DNA of 10,548 nucleotides from JAFGCR01 sp964538225. Its GTDB lineage: Bacteria; Patescibacteriota; Gracilibacteria; UM-FILTER-43-11. Position 1 is the first letter of the stretch, and the number at the start of each line of letters is the position of its first letter. The stretch spans positions 1 through 10,548 of the forward strand of contig CAZIDW010000045.1 in NCBI GenBank assembly GCA_964538225.1, given 5' to 3'. Below are positions 1-6,845 of the stretch, one piece after another. Under the pieces are notes generated by a model that worked only from the letters and a program-made list of their open reading frames with translations, was not told the DNA's origin and made no database searches. The position numbers and the translations under genes were made by a program.

Positions 1-1
1 A

Positions 2-41
2 AAGGAATACAGAAAAAGGCCGGCTGAAAGAAGGAATACAG
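2..41. repeat. 11-bp direct repeat downstream of the DUF4340 gene
   Basis: AAGGAATACAG occurs at 2-12 and again at 31-41, a 29-bp period, just beyond the 3' end of the DUF4340 gene. The window edge prevents seeing whether more copies follow. No clear terminator hairpin is visible in the 63 bp present. Confidence 0.45.
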
Positions 42-63
42 CGTGAGGAAGTTGGCAGAGTGG

Positions 64-1035
64 TTATTCGGCGGGGTTTTGTGCCTTAAATTCCAGCCCG
101 AACAGACCATCGATAAACAACTGATCAACCGTATAAACCATTTCCCTATCCCCGTATTTGGCGAAATAAAAATCTCCTTCGTCGGCTTTTTTAAACAATA
201 CCAGCTGGAGCGAATCATCATTCATGCGAACGGAGATCTTGTAATCCGGATTTGAAAAATCGACCTGGCTGGCGTCGGTGCTGTCCGCAAACGTATTAGC
301 GCGCAGTTTTTTAAGCTGGTCAAAAAGCGTGCGGACCGCCAAAGCGTCTGTTTCATAATCATCCGGCTGGATCATGCGCCAAACCCCTTCTTGTTTCTCC
401 AGAATCCTTTCTTCATCCGGGGTTTTCAGGGCCAGTCGCCGGACATCGGCTTCTTTAACGCTTAAAAGGGTCTTGTCTTTCCATTCATCCACAGGGGTAT
501 TCAGAAAACGCGCCAGGCTCGGAATCGTCTGGAATACCTCATCCTCATCCGCGCGTCTTAAATACTGGCCGTCCGGAATGATCTCTCCCGCGTAAAAATC
601 CGCCACCGTGCGGTCTTTATGATTCCAGACCCGAACACGCGTCCCGTTTTTCTCATTCACGGAAAAAATAGTGGTCCGCTCCGGATTATTAGAAACCAGT
701 GCGCCTTCTTTCAGGCTGTACATCGCCTTAAAAAACCCGTCCACCCGCTCCTCATCAGCGGGGAAGAAGTGGCTGTTGACCACACGCCATTCACCCTGTT
801 TTTTTTCCAAAACCGCCTGGGTATCCTGACCGGGATAGTCCAGCCGGAATTTAGTCACCTCATCGATGACCAGTTTGGGGATGAAAAATTTTTCACTCTG
901 CCGTTTTTTGGAATCCCGGCCCGGCTGTTCCACAACGATGATAAAAATGAGAAGCGCCACAAATATAATCAGGACTTTTTTCAAAGAACTCATTTTTTTA
1001 AAATAATGGAACGATTGTTCGATCTTATCAGTCAT
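64..1035 (-). CDS. DUF4340 domain-containing membrane-anchored protein
   Basis: 323 residues. A short basic N-terminus is followed by one hydrophobic segment (about residues 20-36), with the rest soluble, so it is probably a single-pass protein with its bulk outside the cytoplasmic membrane. Two related segments are visible: residues 75-116 (VLEKKQGEWRVV, then an FFPADEERV-type turn) and 211-251 (ILEKQEGVWRMI, then a DDYETDALAV-type turn). This internal repeat is typical of DUF4340 proteins. Family members commonly sit next to GldG-like and ABC-2 permease genes, as here, but no biochemical role is established. It is the last gene of the minus-strand operon and starts 8 bp after the stop of the gldG-like gene, which suggests coupled translation. 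The leader is a T-run with no Shine-Dalgarno sequence. Stop is TAA. Family assignment is good; an accessory role in the transporter is inferred from context. Confidence 0.85.
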   Translation of the reverse strand: MTDKIEQSFHYFKKMSSLKKVLIIFVALLIFIIVVEQPGRDSKKRQSEKFFIPKLVIDEVTKFRLDYPGQDTQAVLEKKQGEWRVVNSHFFPADEERVDGFFKAMYSLKEGALVSNNPERTTIFSVNEKNGTRVRVWNHKDRTVADFYAGEIIPDGQYLRRADEDEVFQTIPSLARFLNTPVDEWKDKTLLSVKEADVRRLALKTPDEERILEKQEGVWRMIQPDDYETDALAVRTLFDQLKKLRANTFADSTDASQVDFSNPDYKISVRMNDDSLQLVLFKKADEGDFYFAKYGDREMVYTVDQLFIDGLFGLEFKAQNPAE

Positions 1036-1043
1036 AAAAAAAA

Positions 1044-2618
1044 TTAAACAGAATAAAATTTACGCCGTCTTAAATAAAAACGGAGGATGCCGAACAGAAC
1101 GACGGCTGCCGGCATGAGCCAGATGCCGACCAGTTTGACGAGCTGGCGGTCATCCGCGGACAGGTCTTTCAGCGGAAAATCGAATGACGCTTTTGACCGG
1201 ATCTCGATCAGAGAGTCATCCAGTGTCAGGAAATCCACTGCGTTCAGCGCGAACAGCATATTCTGGCCGAACAGGTTGACAAAATGGTCATTGAAAAAAC
1301 GGGAATTACCCACCATCAAAAGGCGGCCCGTTTCCGCAGAAGCCTCCAGATGTGCGTCAGATTCCCCGACCCACTCCTCTTCACCGCTGTAAAAACTCTC
1401 AAAATCCCCTTCCAGAAGAACGGCCAGCGGATACTGGTACTGCTCACTGGAAAGCCGGACGGCATTCGGGTCAAGATTGAAAGGGGCGGGCTGGACCCAG
1501 GCGTTTTCGGTCGTGGATATAAGGGTAGTGGCGGTGACACCGTCGCGTTCAAACACGTTCAGCGGACTGGCCCAGGGAAACACCACAAAATCCATGGCCG
1601 CGACCATAGGGTTCTCTGGATCGAAATTCGGATGGATGGCTTTGACCCAAAACGGATACTGGACGATGAAATTCATAAAGCCCTGATTAAAAGACGCGCG
1701 TCCATTGGACTGGTCCAGGACAAACTGTTTTTCAAGACCTGCTCCGTAATGAGCCAGCAGGTCTTTTAAGCCCAAATCCAGCGTTTCCGCGGTGAGATCC
1801 GGTTTCACATCGATGGCGTCTAAAAAAAGAAGTACGTTCTTTCCTGACAGCAGAAACTGGTCAATGGCGTATTTTTCCTCATCCGTGAAAGCGGTTGTGG
1901 ACCCTGCTACTAATAAAGAATCGTAGCCGGAAAGCATACCGCCCTCCTGAAGATTGACCGTCCCGACATCATAATTGCGGTCCAGCGCCTGTTTAAAAAG
2001 CGCGTAGGTATCCCGCATCTGCCCGACGCCCGCCCGCTGGGTGAGCGCGGGTTCATCGTGGCCGGTCAGAAAAGCGATACGGCGCGCTTCCTGCGCAGTG
2101 GCTTTTTTGATCGCGGAGACCAAATCATATTCCACATTCAGAATATTCTGGACGACCGGCAAGGTCTCGGCTCTGTCACCATAGATCACCGCCACACCCA
2201 GAAAACCGTTCTTCACTTCTAACTTGTCTTTCTCCACGACATTCATCTGCACTTCGGGGATACCGAGCTCCTGCGCCTCCTGCCTTACTTTGGGATCTTC
2301 GGGGTTTAAAAAATCCACCCTCAGATTTCCTTTAGAATAGGACTGCAGTTCACCGAGGATATCCCCCACATACTGGCGGACCGCAAAAAGGTTTGGAGGA
2401 AGCTTTTCAGAAAAAAAGACTTTGACCGTCACGATGTCCTCGAGGTTCCGCATGATCGTCTTGCTGGCGTCCGACAGGGCGTAAAACTGATTTTTTGTTA
2501 AATCCACCCGCACAAAATGCCGGGCCGCGATAAAATTGGTCATCAGGATAATCGCCACGATGAGGATCGTGATAAAGTAGGAATCCCGGGCGTATTTAAA
2601 GCGATTGAGAAAATTCAT
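1044..2618 (-). CDS. GldG-like ABC transporter auxiliary protein
   Basis: 524 residues. One N-terminal membrane helix (about 14-32) is followed by a large soluble domain and a C-terminal hydrophobic segment (about 494-514) ending in a basic RFYLRRRKFYSV tail. The soluble domain therefore probably lies outside the membrane between two anchors. The stretch after the first helix (RVDLTKNQFYALSDASK, then IVTVKVFFSEKLPPNL near 63-78) is the recognisable start of the GldG / ABC_transp_aux family. In Flavobacterium, GldG works with GldA and GldF in gliding motility. In other bacteria the same trio occurs without gliding and its substrate is unknown. Here the gene follows an ATPase and a permease and precedes a DUF4340 gene, which is the usual cassette. 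The start lies 6 bp from the heptad palindrome at 2625-2684, and no Shine-Dalgarno sequence is present. The stop is TAA. The family call is firm; gliding should not be assumed. Confidence 0.87.
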   Translation of the reverse strand: MNFLNRFKYARDSYFITILIVAIILMTNFIAARHFVRVDLTKNQFYALSDASKTIMRNLEDIVTVKVFFSEKLPPNLFAVRQYVGDILGELQSYSKGNLRVDFLNPEDPKVRQEAQELGIPEVQMNVVEKDKLEVKNGFLGVAVIYGDRAETLPVVQNILNVEYDLVSAIKKATAQEARRIAFLTGHDEPALTQRAGVGQMRDTYALFKQALDRNYDVGTVNLQEGGMLSGYDSLLVAGSTTAFTDEEKYAIDQFLLSGKNVLLFLDAIDVKPDLTAETLDLGLKDLLAHYGAGLEKQFVLDQSNGRASFNQGFMNFIVQYPFWVKAIHPNFDPENPMVAAMDFVVFPWASPLNVFERDGVTATTLISTTENAWVQPAPFNLDPNAVRLSSEQYQYPLAVLLEGDFESFYSGEEEWVGESDAHLEASAETGRLLMVGNSRFFNDHFVNLFGQNMLFALNAVDFLTLDDSLIEIRSKASFDFPLKDLSADDRQLVKLVGIWLMPAAVVLFGILRFYLRRRKFYSV

Positions 2619-2624
2619 AATTTT

Positions 2625-2684
2625 AGGACTAAGGATTCAGGACACAGGACTCAGCTGAGTCCTTAGTCCTGTTTCCTGAATCCT
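2625..2684. repeat. Inverted array of heptanucleotide repeats
   Basis: The whole 60 bp is made of eight 7-bp units of the form AGGNNNN, four on each strand, meeting at 2654/2655 around a CT/AG centre. The left arm reads AGGACTA, AGGATTC, AGGACAC, AGGACTC. The right arm, on the other strand, reads AGGATTC, AGGAAAC, AGGACTA, AGGACTC. The central 18 bp (2646-2663, AGGACTCAGCTGAGTCCT) are a perfect palindrome, and the outer units pair imperfectly. The array fills the gap between the permease stop and the gldG-like start, so the operon mRNA would contain a long hairpin there. No U-run follows it, so it does not look like an intrinsic terminator. Confidence 0.9.
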
Positions 2685-2688
2685 GTGA

Positions 2689-3411
2689 TTAGTGCCACTT
2701 CCGGCTAGTAAGACTCGTCACATTCAGATAAAGGAAAAGGCCGATAAAAGTTAAATAATAGATCAGGTCACGGCTGTCGATCACACCCCGGAGGATACTC
2801 TGAAAATGCGCGCCCAGACCCAGATATTTAAAGACCGGCAGTAAAAAGGAAGGCGCCGTGTGCAGGACGACCGGCTCGCCGATGATAAAGAAAATAAAAA
2901 TAATCAGCACCGACAGGATAAAGGCGGTGATCTGATTCTGGGTCAGGCTGGAAATCCACAGGCCGATAGCCAGATACGCGCCCCCCAAAAAAATGGCGCC
3001 AAGATATCCGCTCACAATCATGCCCCAATCCGGTTCGCCGATAATAAACAGGAGGACGGGGATCACCAGGGAAAGGAGCAGGGTGATAATCAGAAAAGCG
3101 AAGCTGGCCAGAAACTTACCCAAAACCGCCTCCCATTCATCCACCGGAGCGGTAAGCAGGGTCTCCAGCGTGCCACCCTTCTGCTCCTCGGCCCACAGGC
3201 GCATGGTCACCGCGGGAATCAGGAAAAGGAATATCCAGGGAAGAAAGGTAAAAAATGAACGCATGGTGGCCACACCATCCACAAAAAAGCCACGAAAAAA
3301 CAGCCAGGAAGAAAGCGTTAGAAACACGGTGATAAAGATATACGCCAGCGGGGAGTTGAAATAACCCCGTAGTTCTTTATGCATAATGGTGTTGATATGC
3401 TTGAAATCCAT
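2689..3411 (-). CDS. ABC-2 type transporter permease (GldF-like)
   Basis: 240 residues, nearly all membrane-embedded. About six hydrophobic segments are visible near 21-39, 54-71, 102-123, 130-155, 162-183 and 216-234. Between segments 2 and 3 is the motif RLWAEEQKGGTLETLLTAPV (71-90), characteristic of ABC-2 permeases of the GldF/NosY type, where this cytoplasmic coupling region contacts the ATPase. The protein would form the membrane channel or scaffold for the ATPase encoded just upstream. Its start is only 3 bp after the ATPase stop, so the two are almost certainly co-translated. The stop is TAA, and the 60-bp palindrome begins 4 bp beyond it. The transported substrate cannot be read from the sequence. 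Confidence 0.9.
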   Translation of the reverse strand: MDFKHINTIMHKELRGYFNSPLAYIFITVFLTLSSWLFFRGFFVDGVATMRSFFTFLPWIFLFLIPAVTMRLWAEEQKGGTLETLLTAPVDEWEAVLGKFLASFAFLIITLLLSLVIPVLLFIIGEPDWGMIVSGYLGAIFLGGAYLAIGLWISSLTQNQITAFILSVLIIFIFFIIGEPVVLHTAPSFLLPVFKYLGLGAHFQSILRGVIDSRDLIYYLTFIGLFLYLNVTSLTSRKWH

Positions 3412-3414
3412 AGG

Positions 3415-4368
3415 TCAGGTCGTGGTTTTTAATCCTTTAGTGACTTCATTGAAGATCTCTTCCAGACTGACGGTCTCTTTATGAATCTCCAGAAGCTGAA
3501 ATTCATTTTTAAATACCGCCTGAGCCACTTTATCGCGCAGGTCGCGTTTTTTAGCGGTGATAAGATCATAACCGAAAGCGCCTTTTTCCCTTACATCGTA
3601 AACGTCTACCTGTTTCACACCGTGGATTTTTTTAAGGACTTTTGTCACTGCCTCTTTATCCCCGCAGATGATGAGTTTTAAGTTCACATGGCCTTCCACA
3701 AGCCCCCGAAGTTCCGCGGGGGTGCCGGAGGCCACGATCCTGCCGTCGCTGATGATGACGATGCGGCTGCAGGTCAGTTCTACCTCGGCCAGGATATGGC
3801 TGCAGAGGATGACGGTCTTTTCTCTGGAAAGTTTTTTGATGAGATTCCGGATCTCGACAATCTGGTTCGGATCCAGCCCTACCGTGGGCTCATCTAAAAT
3901 CAGGATCTCGGGGTCATGAACCAGAGCGGCGGCCAGCCCCACCCGCTGGCGGTAGCCTTTGGAAAGCGTGCCGATCGTATGATGAAGCTGCCCGGTCAGC
4001 GCGCATTCCACGGCCACATCGGTGATACGTTCATTGATCTTATCCGCAGGGGTGTCATGAAGTTCAGCCATATACCTTAAATATTCCGCCACCATCATAT
4101 CGCTGTATAAAGGATTGTTTTCCGGCAGATAACCGATTTTGCGGCGAACCGCGATGCCTTCCTTAAAACAATCATGGCCGGACACGTGTGCCTCGCCACT
4201 GTCCGCCGCCATAAAACAGGTCAGGATCTTCATCGTGGTCGTCTTCCCCGCCCCGTTCGGCCCCAAAAACCCGACGATCTCGCCTTTATTGACATCAAAG
4301 GATATCCCCTTCAACGCCTCGGTTTTCCCGTACTTTTTCCGTAAACTGCGGACTCGGATGGAAGACAT
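3415..4368 (-). CDS. ABC transporter ATP-binding protein (GldA-like)
   Basis: 317 residues from the chosen ATG at 4368. It has a complete nucleotide-binding domain: Walker A GPNGAGKT (36-43), signature LSKGYRQRV (135-143), Walker B ILILDEP (155-161), D-loop GLDP (164-167) and the switch histidine H191. The usual Q-loop glutamine is replaced in LPENNPL (81-87), as is common in this subfamily. The remaining roughly 100 residues form a C-terminal extension typical of ABC-2 exporter ATPases. It powers the permease encoded next, and with the GldG-like and DUF4340 proteins probably forms one complex at the inner face of the membrane. The frame stays open to an ATG at 4539, but that extension runs through the promoter and the tRNA-derived repeat and has no family similarity. 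The 4368 start puts the conserved region MSSIRVRSLRKKYGKTEALK at the N-terminus. Stop is TGA. There is no Shine-Dalgarno sequence. Confidence 0.93.
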   Translation of the reverse strand: MSSIRVRSLRKKYGKTEALKGISFDVNKGEIVGFLGPNGAGKTTTMKILTCFMAADSGEAHVSGHDCFKEGIAVRRKIGYLPENNPLYSDMMVAEYLRYMAELHDTPADKINERITDVAVECALTGQLHHTIGTLSKGYRQRVGLAAALVHDPEILILDEPTVGLDPNQIVEIRNLIKKLSREKTVILCSHILAEVELTCSRIVIISDGRIVASGTPAELRGLVEGHVNLKLIICGDKEAVTKVLKKIHGVKQVDVYDVREKGAFGYDLITAKKRDLRDKVAQAVFKNEFQLLEIHKETVSLEEIFNEVTKGLKTTT

Positions 4369-4399
4369 GGTGTCTGTTTTGTTTAAAAAAACCTGGATA

Positions 4400-4428
4400 T
4401 ATATAGCACAAGCGCTATCCCCAATCAA
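4400..4428 (-). promoter_or_regulatory. Promoter of the ABC/GldG-like operon
   Basis: On the minus strand, a -35 box TTGATT (4423-4428) is separated by 17 bp from a -10 box TATATA (4400-4405). Transcription would start near 4393, giving a leader of about 25 nt before the ATG at 4368. An inverted repeat ATAGC-N6-GCTAT (4403-4418) covers the spacer and the edge of the -10 box. This is where a repressor could compete with RNA polymerase, although no regulator is identified. Confidence 0.55.
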
Positions 4429-4497
4429 GATTTTTTTTAAACCCTGACCAAAGGAGATTAACCTTACCTTGCACCTAGGCAGAATGCAACCTAAAAA

Positions 4498-4518
4498 ATG
4501 GTACCCCAGGTAGGAATC
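4498..4518 (-). repeat. Truncated copy of the tRNA-Arg 3' end
   Basis: These 21 bp are identical to 4682-4702, which hold the CCA tail, the 3' acceptor strand and the start of the T arm of the intact tRNA-Arg. The two copies are direct repeats 184 bp apart. Identity stops sharply at 4519 versus 4703. On the minus strand the copy is followed at once by a run of six T (4498-4493), as expected for the original terminator of a tRNA gene. It cannot fold as a tRNA and is best read as a duplication remnant. Confidence 0.85.
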
Positions 4519-4681
4519 CTCTCCCTGCGCCTTCGACAAGCTTAGGCTTGCTACGAGTACTCAAATAGTCGTCCGCCTTCGCTGAAGCTACGATGGACTT
4601 CCTTTTTCGTATCGAACCTTTTACGGTTCGCTTCCTGCCCTGATGAAAAATACCTGCCTTCATCGAGGACAACCATTTTTC
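4519..4681. other. Hairpin-rich segment between tRNA 3'-end repeats
   Basis: No credible gene lies here. Short inverted repeats follow one another: CAAGC/GCTTG (4537-4550), CTTC/GAAG inside GTCC/GGAC (4571-4598), CGAACC/GGTTCG (4613-4630), GATGAA/TTCATC (4642-4664, with outer TCCT/AGGA at 4633 and 4666), and CCAT/ATGG (4673-4685). This chain, bounded by direct repeats of the tRNA end, resembles a small non-autonomous or repetitive intergenic element. The rest of the gene-free stretch, 4369-4497, holds the operon promoter and a T-run, and nothing else recognisable. The element type is unidentified. Confidence 0.55.
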
Positions 4682-4682
4682 A

Positions 4683-4758
4683 TGGTACCCCAGGTAGGAA
4701 TCGAACCTACGACCTCCAGCTTAGAAGGCTGTTGCTCTATCCACTGAGCTACTGGGGC
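4683..4758 (-). tRNA. tRNA-Arg(UCU)
   Basis: A 76-nt cloverleaf with encoded CCA. The acceptor is GCCCCAG paired with CTGGGGT (one terminal G-U pair) and the discriminator is A. Position 8-9 is TA, the D-stem is GCTC/GAGC, and the anticodon stem has one mismatch at its outer pair. The anticodon loop CTTCTAA places UCU at 4723-4725. The T-stem GTAGG/CCTAC encloses TTCGATT. The anticodon reads AGA (and AGG by wobble) as arginine. The gene lies between the orphan 654-residue protein gene and the ABC operon, all on the minus strand. Its 3' end is duplicated downstream at 4498-4518. Confidence 0.96.
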
Positions 4759-4789
4759 TTATAAAGATTTTGAAGGGTAAGGCAAAAAA

Positions 4790-4818
4790 ATGCAAGAAAT
4801 ACAAAAGTATTGCGTCAA
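4790..4818 (-). promoter_or_regulatory. Candidate promoter of tRNA-Arg
   Basis: On the minus strand, TTGACG (4813-4818) lies 17 bp from TTGCAT (4790-4795), which would start a transcript about 25 nt before the tRNA 5' end. The -35 box is good and the -10 box poor. The same stretch contains the small hairpin AATAC/GTATT (4798-4811) followed by seven T (4790-4784), so it could instead act as a weak terminator for the preceding gene. Confidence 0.35.
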
Positions 4819-4826
4819 AAAATTTA

Positions 4827-6791
4827 TTACCCCTCTGCTGAAGCCAATCTGGAAGAACTTTCTTTTCGTACACGGCTCAACATATTGTCCAAAGATTCTT
4901 TATCCATTTCGGCCTTTAGCTGCTTTTTCATATTCCAGCGCTCTTTGTGTATAATACGCAAACGGCTTCTGTTGAACGCATCAAGATTATTCAGATAGAT
5001 CATCGTATTGATATACTGGTAGAGTTTTTCTTCCTGCCCCCTAAAAACCATGCCTAATTTGCGCGGAAAATCTATCTTGTCGGTTTTGGCCTTAAGATAT
5101 TCGGAAGTCCTCACCTCATCATTGCTGGAAAAAGGCTTAGTAGGTATGCGGGTAAAATAATATTCTAAAAACTCTTTATAATCACGAGGCCTGGGGTAAC
5201 TCCGCATACTCGCGGGAAGCAGGGGAAGCGATCGTTTCATGGTTTGCACTTTTTCATGCGCAGGATGATTTCTAATATGGAAATGAGCCAAATCGATATC
5301 GGATGGAAAATCATATTTCAGCGCTTCCGCAGCAAGCCTCTTTTTTATATGTTCTTTGACTTTCTGCTCATTTTTCAGTTCCTCATCATAATAAGCATCG
5401 ATGGCCACTTTAAGATCCTCAAATGTCCGATCCTTTTTGTCGGCAAACTTTTTTAATTTGCTAAATGCTTCACGCTTGTATTTATTTGAAGACATCGGAT
5501 TGTCTCTGATCTCATTATTATATTTATTCCGATAGTTTTTCCAGGCATCATAAGCCGCTACATACCGACCATATGCTTTTCTGGGCCACGACCCTTCTCG
5601 CGTATATTCCCGATCGATTACATCGATATCATCCCATGTGCCCATATGCGCGCCCTTTTTTAAAAAAACAGCGATGTCATCGTCTAATACCTCTCTTTTT
5701 TCATCAAGACGTTTTTTATAACGGTCAATATGAAAAATGTCTTGAATAATCGCTTTAACGCCTTCTTTTTTATGATCATCCAACTCATTCAATTCGGCTA
5801 ATTTTTTAGCAGGAAACTGTTCCTCTCCTTCTCTTTTTTCTGCCTCTTTACCCTCAGCCGCCTCTTTATCTTCAGCGACTTCTTCTGTTGATTTTTTTTG
5901 AGGTTCGGCAGGTTCCTCATCAGCCAGCTGGCTTTTAAGGTGCTGGATCGCCTTACCAAATTCCTTTTTTCGCCGGCCCTTTTTGGCAAATTCAAGGTCC
6001 AGATTGGCGTAAGGCGTTTCCCATTCTTTATTCCTTTTTTGGTAAAGGTCTGAGGTCAGATAAGCTCCCAGAACACTGACAGTATAACCACCCAACATCC
6101 CGTCCACATAGGTAAAACGATTAATCCGATTGCCCTCTCTAAGTTCAAACACCACCGGCGGGTCGGCCTCGGTAAAGCGGCCGGTCAGAAACGCCTGCAG
6201 GCCGGCCACATACTTGCGCTGCTCCGCTGGGGAAAGATCGTCCTCGCCCAGCAGTTCACAGAATTCCCGGTTCCATTGCCGGTAATCCCCTTTATATTTC
6301 TGGTGAGTCTTCACAAATTCATACAACCGGTCAGGCCTGAGTGTTTCAATGGCTTCACGGATCCTGCCGACATACTTCAGGCGTTCCGCCTTGTTCTTAA
6401 AAACACCCATGAGCTCCAGATTCCTGTGGATGGCCTCCAGGCCTTGCTGGGCTTTTTGTTTTACCCTTTCGGTTTCGATACGTTTTTGGCGCTGTTGTTC
6501 AGCGGTTTCTTTTTTTTCTTTTCCTTCAGCCGCTTCTTTGGGCTTAAGCTTAATAGGGGGTTCCGATTCCGGCTTTTCTTCTTTCGTTTCCTCAAGGAGC
6601 TTTTTTTCCTCTTCTTTCTTTTTCGATTTTTCCGGTTCTTCCGGCGTTTCTTCCTGATCCGGTTTTGCGTCGAACTTCTCGCCGTAAACTTTAATACGCT
6701 GCAGGCTGGGGCCTTTTTCTGCTCTAAAAATAAACCGTTCATTGTAAAACGGATCGCCAGGCCGGAAAAGTTCAGAAAAAAGTAATAACAT
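4827..6791 (-). CDS. Hypothetical Lys/Glu-rich 654-residue protein
   Basis: I do not recognise the family. The protein has no convincing signal peptide or membrane helix, so it is probably cytoplasmic. The N-terminal 40 residues look folded. Residues 41-115 are a low-complexity Glu/Lys/Pro stretch, likely disordered or coiled. Residues 116-285 form a mixed, probably globular part with an aromatic-rich section around 213-262 (FELREGNRINRFTYVDGMLG). Residues 290-328 are a second charged linker. Residues 329-654 are mostly helical and rich in Lys, Tyr and Trp (for example WPRKAYGRYVAAYDAWKNYR near 402-421). The octapeptide KEAAEGKE occurs in both linkers (85-92 and 309-316). The ATG at 6791 lies about 18 nt from a predicted transcription start, with no Shine-Dalgarno sequence. 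The C-terminal half looks more AT-rich than the ruvB and dnaG genes. It is a single-gene unit divergent from ruvB. The reading frame is intact and strongly promoted, so it is probably a real gene; function unknown. Confidence 0.8.
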   Translation of the reverse strand: MLLLFSELFRPGDPFYNERFIFRAEKGPSLQRIKVYGEKFDAKPDQEETPEEPEKSKKKEEEKKLLEETKEEKPESEPPIKLKPKEAAEGKEKKETAEQQRQKRIETERVKQKAQQGLEAIHRNLELMGVFKNKAERLKYVGRIREAIETLRPDRLYEFVKTHQKYKGDYRQWNREFCELLGEDDLSPAEQRKYVAGLQAFLTGRFTEADPPVVFELREGNRINRFTYVDGMLGGYTVSVLGAYLTSDLYQKRNKEWETPYANLDLEFAKKGRRKKEFGKAIQHLKSQLADEEPAEPQKKSTEEVAEDKEAAEGKEAEKREGEEQFPAKKLAELNELDDHKKEGVKAIIQDIFHIDRYKKRLDEKREVLDDDIAVFLKKGAHMGTWDDIDVIDREYTREGSWPRKAYGRYVAAYDAWKNYRNKYNNEIRDNPMSSNKYKREAFSKLKKFADKKDRTFEDLKVAIDAYYDEELKNEQKVKEHIKKRLAAEALKYDFPSDIDLAHFHIRNHPAHEKVQTMKRSLPLLPASMRSYPRPRDYKEFLEYYFTRIPTKPFSSNDEVRTSEYLKAKTDKIDFPRKLGMVFRGQEEKLYQYINTMIYLNNLDAFNRSRLRIIHKERWNMKKQLKAEMDKESLDNMLSRVRKESSSRLASAEG

Positions 6792-6815
6792 TTTTTAAAT
6801 TCACTAAATCTATTT

Positions 6816-6844
6816 ATTATACCAAAATTTCATTAAAAAAGCAA
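6816..6844 (-). promoter_or_regulatory. Promoter of the 654-residue protein gene
   Basis: On the minus strand, TTGCTT (6839-6844), a 17-bp spacer and a perfect TATAAT (6816-6821). The predicted start is near 6809, giving a leader of about 18 nt. The leader is AT-rich and has no ribosome-binding motif. The -35 box is one base away from that of the divergent ruvB promoter. Confidence 0.7.
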
Positions 6845-6845
6845 A

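Noticed and set aside
1284..1769. 161-codon plus-strand frame.
   Set aside because: It is antisense to the GldG-like gene with no recognisable domain.
2625..2684. Intrinsic terminator between permease and gldG-like gene.
   Set aside because: The palindrome is not followed by a U-run in the minus-strand transcript, and the genes belong to one conserved cassette.
4369..4539. Upstream in-frame extension of the ABC ATPase (57 more residues).
   Set aside because: It runs through the operon promoter and the tRNA-derived repeat, has no transporter-like sequence, and the ATG at 4368 gives the normal N-terminus.
4475..4672. 65-codon minus-strand frame in the tRNA-flanking segment.
   Set aside because: It lies in hairpin repeats and the tRNA 3'-end copy; the translation resembles read-through of repeats, and there is no ribosome-binding site or promoter.
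6276..6785. Phe/Arg-rich frame of 169 codons on the plus strand, and Lys/Arg-rich shadow frames on the minus strand.
   Set aside because: They are products of the Glu/Lys low-complexity codons of the real minus-strand gene.
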